NCBI RefSeq assembly: GCF_003667505.1
Contig: NZ_RCVJ01000054.1
Location: 62,001-126,000, forward strand
From: Micromonospora sp. BL4
Lineage (GTDB): Bacteria; Actinomycetota; Actinomycetes; Mycobacteriales; Micromonosporaceae
Length of the DNA: 64,000 nt
Direction of reading: 5' to 3'
In this document: positions 43,585-50,825 of the stretch, piece by piece
How the letters are laid out: each line of letters starts with the position of its first letter
How positions within the stretch are numbered: position 1 is the first letter of the stretch
Program-made: the position numbers and the translations under genes
Notes under the pieces: model-generated
Told to the model about the DNA's origin: nothing
What the model saw: the letters and a program-made list of their open reading frames with translations, nothing else
The model's database searches: none

Positions 43585-44271
43585 CTAGGCGGCATGAGCG
43601 TGGGCGAGGCGCGCGTAGACGATGACATTGTCGCGGTAGTGCTGAGTGGTGTCGTCGAACTGGCCGCCGCAGGTGATCAGGCGGAGCGCCGCGTGGTCGG
43701 TGGCCCCGTACACCTCATCGGTGGGGAAGTGGTCCTTGGGATACTGCTCGACCTTGCTGACGGTGAACATCGCGGTACTGCCGTCCTGACGGTTGACCGT
43801 TATGCCGGCGCCGACGGACAGCTTGCCCAGATCGAAGAACGTCCCGCGACGGCCCTTCCAGTTGACGTGCCCGGCCAGCACGGCCGGACCGAGCGCCCCG
43901 GGCGTCGGTGCTTTGGTGAACCAGCCCACGTCGGCGGCGCTGTCCGGCACCTGCATCGCACCGTCCGCCTGTAGGCCGAGGGCGACAATCGCGGCGGTGG
44001 CCCGCAACGACGGGATCGACACCCGCACCGGCGGCGAGCTGGCCATCAGTGGTCCCGAGGTCAGTTCGCCCGGCCTGGTCGCCGGAGCAGGCGACGCCTT
44101 CGCGGCTGGTGCCGCAGCGGAGGCGTCGGGCCGAGGTGGATCACCACCCCGGTCGGCCACCGCGAGACCGATCGACACGGCCGCCGTCACGGTGAGGACG
44201 CCGGCCACCGTCAGGAGGGTGCGGTGCCCCTGGCGGCGGTCGGTCGGCACTGGTGCGTCGCCGTTGTCCAT
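43585..44271 (-). CDS. Class F sortase
   Basis: The 228-residue protein has an N-terminal membrane anchor (TLLTVAGVLTVTAAVSIGLAV), an Ala/Pro-rich spacer, then a sortase domain with catalytic His in LAGHVNW, Cys in LRLITCGGQFDD and Arg in HYRDNVIVYA. Sortases attach proteins to the cell wall or pilin chains by cutting a C-terminal sorting signal. The gene lies 13 nt downstream of a secreted protein with a membrane-and-Arg tail, its plausible substrate. An upstream start inside that gene cannot be excluded. Confidence 0.88.
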   Translation of the reverse strand: MDNGDAPVPTDRRQGHRTLLTVAGVLTVTAAVSIGLAVADRGGDPPRPDASAAAPAAKASPAPATRPGELTSGPLMASSPPVRVSIPSLRATAAIVALGLQADGAMQVPDSAADVGWFTKAPTPGALGPAVLAGHVNWKGRRGTFFDLGKLSVGAGITVNRQDGSTAMFTVSKVEQYPKDHFPTDEVYGATDHAALRLITCGGQFDDTTQHYRDNVIVYARLAHAHAA

Positions 44272-44284
44272 CGGATGATCCGAA

Positions 44285-45073
44285 TCAGCGCTCGACGGCG
44301 AGCCGGCGGCGCGCGACGACCGCACCGGCGGCGCCGAGCAGCGCGATGCCACCCACGGTGTACATCATCATCGGCGACCCACCGGAGGTGCTGCCGTCGC
44401 CGGTGGCGACTCCCCCGGCGGGTACGGAGCCGGCGGCCGCGCCGCTGACCATGCCGCACGTCGCGGGGTCGGTGGCCTCGGCGGGGATGCCGTTGACGCC
44501 GACGGACTTGGCGAACGTCGACTCCCCGAGCGCCTCCATGTCGTACGTGCCGTTCTTGTTGGCGTCGATGCCGTGCTGCACGAGGTGCAGGTCCTTCAGG
44601 TGCTCGACGGTGCCCTTCGGTAGGTCCGCAGCGGGGATGGTGCGCTCGTAGCTGAGGTTGCCCTTGGCGTCGGCCTTCGGCATCCGGTCCACCGCCAGGC
44701 CGCTGGCCTTTGTCGTGTCTCCGGTGGTGGTCAGCGAGATGAAGATGTCCCCGTACATCTTGAGGCCCTCTTCGGTGCTGACGTAGCCGTTGCCGTTGGC
44801 GTCCGCGGACTTGTCCGGGCAGTGGAAGTCCATGCCGTTCGCGGCGCCGTGCACGTGCTGGGCGTGCGGCGAGTTCGGCGTCATGCCCTTCGACCGGACC
44901 ATGACCTTCAGGTCACCGCCGCTCGTCGCGGTCAACGTCGCGGTACCGGTGGCACCGGTCTCGTTGAGGTCCTGCAACTGGACCTGCACGCTCTCGTCGG
45001 CGTACGCGACTGCCGGGAGCGCGAGGATCAGCGCTGCCGCGGGCACGGTGAGCAGGGCTCGGGACAGTCTCAC
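44285..45073 (-). CDS. Secreted CHRD-like protein with EF-hand-type loops and C-terminal anchor
   Basis: The protein has about 262 residues. It has a signal peptide (LLTVPAAALILALPAVAYA), a His-rich CHRD-like motif (PHAQHVHG) and two calcium-loop sequences, DANGNGYVSTEE and DANKNGTYDMEA, that fit EF-hand/dockerin-type loops. The tail is a Gly/Ser stretch, a hydrophobic helix (MMMYTVGGIALLGAAGAVVA) and RRR, the layout of a sortase substrate, but no LPxTG motif is visible. I prefer GTG 45073 because GGAG lies 7 nt upstream; ATG 45109 is the alternative. A SigK-type promoter lies at 45128-45155. Confidence 0.72.
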   Translation of the reverse strand: MRLSRALLTVPAAALILALPAVAYADESVQVQLQDLNETGATGTATLTATSGGDLKVMVRSKGMTPNSPHAQHVHGAANGMDFHCPDKSADANGNGYVSTEEGLKMYGDIFISLTTTGDTTKASGLAVDRMPKADAKGNLSYERTIPAADLPKGTVEHLKDLHLVQHGIDANKNGTYDMEALGESTFAKSVGVNGIPAEATDPATCGMVSGAAAGSVPAGGVATGDGSTSGGSPMMMYTVGGIALLGAAGAVVARRRLAVER

Positions 45074-45127
45074 AACAAATCTCCGTCTCCGCCGGATCGG
45101 CGTTGGCATTCGGTTGCTGTCGGGAGG

Positions 45128-45155
45128 GATTCGTCGCGGGGCGACCACCGGATGG
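45128..45155 (-). promoter_or_regulatory. SigK-type promoter upstream of the secreted CHRD-like gene
   Basis: On the minus strand the -35 CCATCC (45150-45155) is followed after 16 nt by the -10 CGAATC (45128-45133). The same layout precedes the fasciclin gene. The pattern matches the CCATCC / CGAAT type I recall for mycobacterial SigK promoters. Confidence 0.72.
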
Positions 45156-45251
45156 GTGCTGGACCGAGTTCTTTTCCGGTCCGGGCGGCGAGCCATTCAT
45201 CTGGTGCGGTCGTGAGCAGCCAGCTGACCGGCCTGCGCCGAGGGCGCCGGA

Positions 45252-46835
45252 TCAGGTGATGGTGACGGTGGTGCTGTGCCAGCCGGTCGCGCCGTCAGGA
45301 AAGGGTGTGGCCCGTTGCCCGGTCTGGGTGGCGCCGGTGCCGTCGGTTGCCCGGACGCGCAGGGTGTGACTGCCGACAGGCGCGTCCCAACGGTAGGTCC
45401 ACTGCCGCCACAGGTCCGGTGACGGGCCGTCGGCGAGGCGGGCCTGCCGCCACGGCCCGTCGTCGATCTGCACCTCGACGGCGGTGATCCCGCGACGTTG
45501 CGCCCAGGCGACACCGGCGAGCATGACGGGGCCGGCCCGCCGTTGGGCGAAGGGTTTCGGGGTGTCGATGCGGGATGCGGTCTTGACGGGTGCGTCGGCG
45601 GCCCACCCTCGCTGTACCCAGTAGGGGTCGAACGCGTCGAACGTGGTCACCTTCATGGAGGTGAGCCATTTGCAGGCGCCGACGTATCCGTAGAGGCCGG
45701 GTACGAGCATGCGGACGGGAAAGCCGTGTTCCAGGGGCAGGGGTTCACCGTTCATGGCCACGGCCAGGAGCGCGTCGCGGCCGTCCAGGATCGCCTCGAG
45801 TGGCGTGCCGATGGTCATGCCCTCCACTGAGCGACTGACGAGCTGGTTCTGCCCGGGGTGGATACCCGCCTCGCGGAGCAGCGGCGCCAGGGGAACCCCG
45901 CTCCAGCGAGCGGTGCCGACGTAGGGGCCGCCGACCTCGTTGGACACGCAATTGAGGGTGATGTCGCGCTCCACGAGTCCACGGGCGAGGAGGTCGTCGA
46001 ATGTCCAGGTGCGGGGCCGGTCGACCGCCCCGTCCAGGGTCAGCCGCCAGGTCTCCAGGTCGACCTGCGGGACGGTGAGGGCGGTGTCGACACGGTAGAA
46101 GTCCCGGTTGGGGGTGCGGAACGCCGAGACCCCGTCCACCCTGGCGGACACACCGGCGGGTAGCGGCGGTGCGGGACGCACCGGCGGCGGTAGGCGAACG
46201 GCTGCGCGGGCACGGGCACCCACCGCGCTGCGGCGACCGACAGCCTGGCCGATGGTTGCCGTGGCGCCGGCGGTGAGCGCTGCCCCTGCCGTCGTGGCGA
46301 GGAACTGGCGGCGGTTGAGCAGCCGCGGCCGGCTCGACGCGCTGGCCGTGACCGTGCGGGCGGCGCGCACCAACACCAGCATCGCGGCCATCCCGATGCC
46401 GGCACCCGCCAGTACCGGCAGGATGTCCACCGGCGTCGTGATCGGGCGGGACAGGACGGCGACAACACCGAGACCGGCGAACGCGGCGAGACCGGCCGCG
46501 CCGTAGCGACGCCGCCGCACCGCCCCTGCGCCGAGCAGCACCGCAGCCAGGGTCAGGAGGGTGTAGACGCCGCCAAGAAGGGCGATCTTGTCGTTGGCGC
46601 CGAAGGTGCGGATGGCGTACGCCTTGAGCGGTTGCGGTGCCAGGTCGATAGCGACACTGCCGACTGCCAGCACCGGGTCGGCGGCGGGATTGACCAACGC
46701 CGCGACGAGATGCGCCACGCCGAGGGCGACCCCGGCGGTCAGCACGCCGACGACCAGGCCACGGGTGGCGGTGATGCTCCGGGACCACCCCGGCCGGCGG
46801 GTCGCCGGCCGGGGCTCGATGTCGGTGGACACCAT
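45252..46835 (-). CDS. Membrane-bound sulfite-oxidase-type molybdopterin oxidoreductase
   Basis: The 527-residue protein has about four to five N-terminal membrane helices, then a Tat-like NRRQFLATTAGAALTAGA segment, and a molybdopterin domain with the Mo-ligand Cys in ITLNCVSNEVGGPYVG, an HGFPVRMLVPGLYGYVGACKWL segment and a C-terminal dimerisation domain (GVAWAQRRGITAVEVQIDDGPW). The family oxidises sulfite or related small substrates, or reduces oxidised methionine. The ATG overlaps the fasciclin stop by 1 nt, so the two are co-transcribed from the SigK-type promoter upstream of fasciclin. The substrate is unknown. Confidence 0.87.
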   Translation of the reverse strand: MVSTDIEPRPATRRPGWSRSITATRGLVVGVLTAGVALGVAHLVAALVNPAADPVLAVGSVAIDLAPQPLKAYAIRTFGANDKIALLGGVYTLLTLAAVLLGAGAVRRRRYGAAGLAAFAGLGVVAVLSRPITTPVDILPVLAGAGIGMAAMLVLVRAARTVTASASSRPRLLNRRQFLATTAGAALTAGATATIGQAVGRRSAVGARARAAVRLPPPVRPAPPLPAGVSARVDGVSAFRTPNRDFYRVDTALTVPQVDLETWRLTLDGAVDRPRTWTFDDLLARGLVERDITLNCVSNEVGGPYVGTARWSGVPLAPLLREAGIHPGQNQLVSRSVEGMTIGTPLEAILDGRDALLAVAMNGEPLPLEHGFPVRMLVPGLYGYVGACKWLTSMKVTTFDAFDPYWVQRGWAADAPVKTASRIDTPKPFAQRRAGPVMLAGVAWAQRRGITAVEVQIDDGPWRQARLADGPSPDLWRQWTYRWDAPVGSHTLRVRATDGTGATQTGQRATPFPDGATGWHSTTVTIT

Positions 46836-47470
46836 CAGCTCTTGGGCATCAGAACGGTGTCGACGATGTACACGGTGGCGTTGGCGGTCGAGACGTTCCC
46901 ACAGACCACCATCGAAGTGCCATCGACGGTGAACGACGTGCCGCTGCCGGTCACCGTGACGTCGTCGCCCTGCAGCGTCTTGTGGGTGCCGGCCAGGGTG
47001 TCCGGGGACAGCTGGGTCGTCACCACGTGGTAGGTCAGGACCTTCTTCAGCATCGCGTCGTCGGCCAGGACCTTGTCCAGGTCGGCCTTCGGAATCTTGG
47101 CGAACGCCTCGTTGGTGGGCGCGAACACCGTCACGCCCTGCGCGCCGTTGAGGGAGTCCACCAGGTTGGCCTTCTTCACGGCCGTCACCAGCGTTGAGAG
47201 CAGCGGGTTACCGGACGCGGCGGTGGCCACCGGCACCTTCGCCATCGCCTCGAAACTGCCCGGGTTCGCCGGGTCCGTCGGCACCGACGCACAGCCCGAG
47301 CCGAACTGCCCCGCCATCATCGACGGCGACGCCGAGGCCATCGGCGCGCTCGCCGACATGCTCGGCGGGGCACTCGCACCGCCGGCCGTGTTCTCGCTGT
47401 CGGTGCCCCCGCAGGCGGACAGGGCCAGCACGGTGATTACGCCGACCGTGGCAAACAGGCGCCGCTTCAT
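46835..47470 (-). CDS. Fasciclin-domain lipoprotein (MPT83/MPT70-like)
   Basis: The 211-residue protein starts with a lipoprotein signal (VITVLALSAC, C20), a Ser/Ala/Met-rich spacer, and one fasciclin domain (NPLLSTLVTAVKKANLVDSLNGAQGVTVFAPTNEAFAKIP ... LTYHVV ... TANATVYIVDTVLMP). In mycobacteria the related MPT70/MPT83 proteins belong to the SigK regulon. The SigK-type promoter at 47515-47542 and its place in this locus fit that. It may act in cell-surface adhesion; its role is not established. Confidence 0.9.
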   Translation of the reverse strand: MKRRLFATVGVITVLALSACGGTDSENTAGGASAPPSMSASAPMASASPSMMAGQFGSGCASVPTDPANPGSFEAMAKVPVATAASGNPLLSTLVTAVKKANLVDSLNGAQGVTVFAPTNEAFAKIPKADLDKVLADDAMLKKVLTYHVVTTQLSPDTLAGTHKTLQGDDVTVTGSGTSFTVDGTSMVVCGNVSTANATVYIVDTVLMPKS

Positions 47471-47514
47471 ACGAACTCCTCAGATGTCTGTACTCGAGTG
47501 CTGCTGACATGAGG

Positions 47515-47542
47515 CATTCGAGCCCGACCCGCAGACGGATGG
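47515..47542 (-). promoter_or_regulatory. SigK-type promoter upstream of the fasciclin gene
   Basis: On the minus strand CCATCC (47537-47542) and CGAATG (47515-47520) are separated by exactly 16 nt, identical in layout to the promoter at 45128-45155. The predicted leader to the ATG at 47470 is about 40 nt. Confidence 0.75.
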
Positions 47543-47723
47543 GTACAAGATCGGAAAAACTCAGCGCCCCCGCCGCCGCGTCACCAGATGGGCTGCGGGC
47601 CGTCATCGACGTGCCGGGTCGGCGCGTACGCCCGCAGCCTCGACGCTCGGCGGCGTGCAGGCCGGAACTCCGCTGTGACCAGCGGCTCACCGACTTCCAC
47701 CCGATTGATCTTGCTGTTAGCTT

Positions 47724-47760
47724 ATTGCCAAGCTTTGGCAGAAGCCATATACCGGCAATA
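47724..47760. promoter_or_regulatory. Paired inverted-repeat operator and promoter of the FecCD-type operon
   Basis: Two oppositely oriented sites share the pattern TATTGCC-N7-GGC: TATTGCCAAGCTTTGGCA on the plus strand (47724-47740) and minus-strand CTATTGCCGGTATATGGC (47743-47760). They overlap a plausible promoter (TTGCCA, 16 nt, TATACC), so a dimeric repressor could block it. A related CCCTATTGC lies upstream of the CopC-fusion gene (50793-50801). A metal-responsive regulator is a plausible binder. Confidence 0.5.
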
Positions 47761-47772
47761 GGGAGTACGGCG

Positions 47773-48858
47773 ATGGCCACCAGCCTGTCGGAGGGATCGG
47801 AGGGCCTACTCGGTGTCGCGGCGCAACGACGTCGGACGGCGATCTGGCTGCTCGCGCTGACGGCCGGGCTGATCCTGACCGGCGTGGTCGCGGTCGGGTC
47901 CGGTGCGATCGGGATCCCCCCGCTGACCGTGGCCCGGATCATCGGGCACCAACTGCTTGGCGTACCCGGCGACGTGACCTGGACGCCGCCGCAGGAGGCG
48001 ATCGTCTGGCAGGTCCGGCTGCCACGCGTGCTGCTGGGCATGCTCGTCGGCGCCGGGCTCGCGGTCTGCGGGGTGGCGCTGCAGGCGATGGTACGAAACG
48101 TGCTGGCCGACCCGTACCTGCTCGGCATCAACTCCGGCGCCTCCAGCGGCGCCGCAGCGGCCATCCTGTTCGGTGCCGGCGCGGGGTTCGGCCAGTACGC
48201 CCTGTCCACCAGCGCCTTCGCCGGCGCGCTCGCGGCGTCACTGCTGGTCTTCCTGATCGCCCGCAGCGGCGGCCGGTTGACCTCACTCCGGTTGCTGCTG
48301 TCCGGGGTCGCGGTCGGATACGCGCTGTACGCCACCACCAGCTTTCTGATCTTCGCGTCCGGATCGGCCGAGGGGGCCCGCTCGGTGATGTTCTGGCTCC
48401 TCGGGTCGCTGGGACTGGCCCGATGGAACGCCCTGCTGCTGATAGCCGCGATCGTGCTGGGCGGCACAGTCCTCTACCTGACCATCGTCGGGCGACGGCT
48501 CGACGCGCTGGCCATCGGCGACGAGACCGCGCAGACCCTGGGTGTGTCACCCGCCCGATTCCGGATGGGCCTGCTCGTCGTGGTCTCGCTCAGCGTCGGC
48601 GTGCTGGTGTCCGCCGCCGGCAGCATCGGCTTCGTCGGGCTTGTCGTCCCGCACCTGGCCCGCCGCCTCGTCGGGGCGCCACACGTACGTGTCGTGCCGG
48701 TGGCCGCCATCCTCGGGGCCGTCCTCCTGGTCTGGGCCGACGTGCTCGCTCGGGTCCTGCTGGCCCCCCAGGAGATCCCGATCGGGATCATCACCTCGCT
48801 GCTCGGCGCTCCCTTCCTGCTGATCCTGATCCGCCGTCTGCACGCCTCCGGCGCCTGA
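47773..48858 (+). CDS. FecCD/BtuC-type ABC transporter permease
   Basis: The 361-residue protein has about nine to ten membrane helices and the FecCD motifs RLPRVLLGMLVGAGLAVCGVALQAMVRNVLADPYLLGINSGAS and SIGFVGLVVPHLARRLVG. It forms the membrane channel for iron-siderophore, heme, cobalamin or other metal-chelate uptake. GGGAG sits 8 nt before ATG 47773. Only one permease gene is present, so it probably acts as a homodimer with the SBP and ATPase encoded downstream. A distinctive paired operator lies upstream. Confidence 0.92.
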   Translation: MATSLSEGSEGLLGVAAQRRRTAIWLLALTAGLILTGVVAVGSGAIGIPPLTVARIIGHQLLGVPGDVTWTPPQEAIVWQVRLPRVLLGMLVGAGLAVCGVALQAMVRNVLADPYLLGINSGASSGAAAAILFGAGAGFGQYALSTSAFAGALAASLLVFLIARSGGRLTSLRLLLSGVAVGYALYATTSFLIFASGSAEGARSVMFWLLGSLGLARWNALLLIAAIVLGGTVLYLTIVGRRLDALAIGDETAQTLGVSPARFRMGLLVVVSLSVGVLVSAAGSIGFVGLVVPHLARRLVGAPHVRVVPVAAILGAVLLVWADVLARVLLAPQEIPIGIITSLLGAPFLLILIRRLHASGA

Positions 48859-48885
48859 ACCCGGCCCGTCTCAAGGAGAAACCGA

Positions 48886-49872
48886 ATGAAGACACGGCGT
48901 CTCGCCGTCACCGCCGCCACCGCCGCTCTCGTGCTGCTCGCCGCCGGATGCGGCGGCGCCGGTGACGAGCCCACAACGGCAGGCCAGGGCAGCCCGGTCA
49001 CTCTCACCAACTGCGGCGCGAAGGTCACCTTCACCAGCGCGCCGAAGCGGGTCGTCCTACTCAAGAGCGCCGCCGTCCCGTACCTGCACTCCCTCGGTGT
49101 CATGGACCGGGTCACCGCCCGGGCCGGGCAGTACCCGAAGGAGTACTACGACGCCGCGACCCTGGCCGAACTGGACAAGGTCCCGCTGCTGACCGAGAAG
49201 ACCGACACCAGCGGACACCTGCAGATCTCCAAAGAGGTGGTGATCAGCCAGCAACCGGACCTGGTCCTCGGCGAGGCCAACAACCTGTCCCGTGACACCC
49301 TCTCCGCCGTGGGTATCCCCCTGCTCGAGGAACCCGCGATGTGCCCCGACAGCACCACCGTGCCGACCTTCGACGACATCTACTCCCAGATGCAGACCTA
49401 CGGCAAGGTGTTCGGCCGCGAGGCCGAGGCGGCGACGGCGGTCACCGCGCTGAAGGAGCGGATGACCAAGGTCAAGGCCGAGGTGGGCTCCGCGTCCGGA
49501 CGTACCGCGGCGGTGCTCTACCCCACCGTCGGCGGCGGTACCACCTACGCCTACGGCACCACCAGCATGGCCCAGCCGCAGCTGGAGGCGGCCGGTTTCC
49601 GCAACGTCTTCGGCGACGTCAAGGAGCGCGTCTTCGAGGTCACCGTCGAAGAACTGCTCGGCCGCAACCCTGACGTGCTGATCCTGCTCTACAACGACGG
49701 CGACCCCAAGGCCGTCGAGCAGGCCCTGACCGGTCTCCCCGGCGCCGAGAAGCTCAACGCGGTCCGTACCGGGAACGTCATGACCCAGCTGTTCAACTTC
49801 ACCGAGCCGCCGACCCCGCTGTCGATCGACGGCCTCGAGCGGATCGTGCAGCGTTTCAAGGCGCCCGCGTGA
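48886..49872 (+). CDS. Metal-chelate ABC transporter substrate-binding lipoprotein
   Basis: The 328-residue protein has a lipoprotein signal (VLLAAGC, C21) and the periplasmic-binding type III fold: APKRVVLLKSAAVPYLHSLGVMDRVTARAG, QQPDLVLGEAN, TTYAYGTTSMAQPQLEAAGFRNVF and RNPDVLILLYND. FhuD/BtuF-like proteins bind siderophores, heme or cobalamin. It is followed by the ATPase gene (GTGA overlap). The ligand cannot be read from sequence. Confidence 0.9.
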   Translation: MKTRRLAVTAATAALVLLAAGCGGAGDEPTTAGQGSPVTLTNCGAKVTFTSAPKRVVLLKSAAVPYLHSLGVMDRVTARAGQYPKEYYDAATLAELDKVPLLTEKTDTSGHLQISKEVVISQQPDLVLGEANNLSRDTLSAVGIPLLEEPAMCPDSTTVPTFDDIYSQMQTYGKVFGREAEAATAVTALKERMTKVKAEVGSASGRTAAVLYPTVGGGTTYAYGTTSMAQPQLEAAGFRNVFGDVKERVFEVTVEELLGRNPDVLILLYNDGDPKAVEQALTGLPGAEKLNAVRTGNVMTQLFNFTEPPTPLSIDGLERIVQRFKAPA

Positions 49873-50639
49873 TCGAGGCGACCGGGGTCTCCTGGCGGTA
49901 CGGCACGAACCCCGTCATCGACGGGGTGAGCGTGACCGCCAGGCCCGGCCGGGTACTCGGCCTGATCGGCCCGAACGGCAGCGGCAAGACCACCCTGCTG
50001 CGGCTTCTCTACGGCGCCCTGCGCAGCGGCGCCGGGCAGGTACTGGTCGACGGCGACAACCTGGGCACCCTTGCCCCACGGGAAGCCGCCCGGCGGCTCG
50101 CGGTCGTCGTCCAGGAGACCGGCGGTGAGACGGCGCTGACCGTCGCGGAGTTGGTGCTCCTGGGCCGCGGGCCACACCTGTCAACGTTCCAACGCACCGG
50201 TAAGGCCGACCACGAGATCGCCGCCCGCTGCCTGACCCGGGTCGGCGCCGCGCACCTCGCGACCCGGGCCTTCGCCCGCCTCTCCGGAGGTGAACGTCAA
50301 CGTGTGCTCATCGCCCGTGCCCTCGCCCAGCAGGCCACCCACCTGCTCCTCGACGAGCCCACCAACCACCTCGACATCCGCTATCAGCACGAGATCCTTC
50401 AGCTGGTCCGGAACCTGGGCACCTGCTCCATCGTGGTCCTGCACGATCTCAACCTCGCCGCCCGATACTGCGACGACCTGGTGCTGCTGGGGCAAGAGGG
50501 GGTTGTCACCGCAGGCACCGTCGACGAGGTGTTGGAACCCGCCGTCCTCGAACCGGTGTACGGCATCAACATTCAGCGCCTGGACCTCGACGGTGCCATC
50601 CATCTTCTGTTCCAACCGATCGAGCCAGGTGTCGCATGA
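49869..50639 (+). CDS. Metal-chelate ABC transporter ATP-binding protein (FecE/BtuD type)
   Basis: The 256-residue protein has Walker A GPNGSGKTT, signature LSGGERQRV, Walker B LLLDEP and the H-loop VLHD. It drives the FecCD-type importer and its GTG overlaps the stop of the SBP gene. It completes a BtuCDF-like three-gene operon. Confidence 0.93.
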   Translation: MIEATGVSWRYGTNPVIDGVSVTARPGRVLGLIGPNGSGKTTLLRLLYGALRSGAGQVLVDGDNLGTLAPREAARRLAVVVQETGGETALTVAELVLLGRGPHLSTFQRTGKADHEIAARCLTRVGAAHLATRAFARLSGGERQRVLIARALAQQATHLLLDEPTNHLDIRYQHEILQLVRNLGTCSIVVLHDLNLAARYCDDLVLLGQEGVVTAGTVDEVLEPAVLEPVYGINIQRLDLDGAIHLLFQPIEPGVA

Positions 50640-50757
50640 CGGCGCGGGCCCCCTGAACTCGCACTGAGCATCGCCGGGCTGGGACCAGACGACTACAACC
50701 GGCCACGAGATACCGCCGCGGAACTCGTTGCGGCGCAGCACCGTCGGCGCACCTCCA

Positions 50758-50806
50758 ACTTTTGCTATCTGAGGAAAAAGATCGCGCCCTATTGCAAAAA
50801 GCCTCG
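50758..50806. promoter_or_regulatory. Inverted-repeat region upstream of the CopC-fusion gene
   Basis: CTTTTGCTAT (about 50758-50768) and CTATTGCAAAAAG (about 50795-50806) are near-mirror copies in an AT-rich stretch 20-70 bp upstream of the CopC-fusion start. CCCTATTGC also occurs in the FecCD operator on the other strand. The two genes may share a regulator. The preceding 120 bp hold no convincing gene. Confidence 0.4.
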
Positions 50807-50825
50807 GCACGGCGAGGATATTCAG

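Noticed and set aside
50640..50760. Plus-strand frame reading LSIAGLGPDDYNRPRDTAAELV upstream of the CopC-fusion gene
   Set aside because: It looks faintly coding but has no start codon in useful context, no known domain and runs into the AT-rich promoter.
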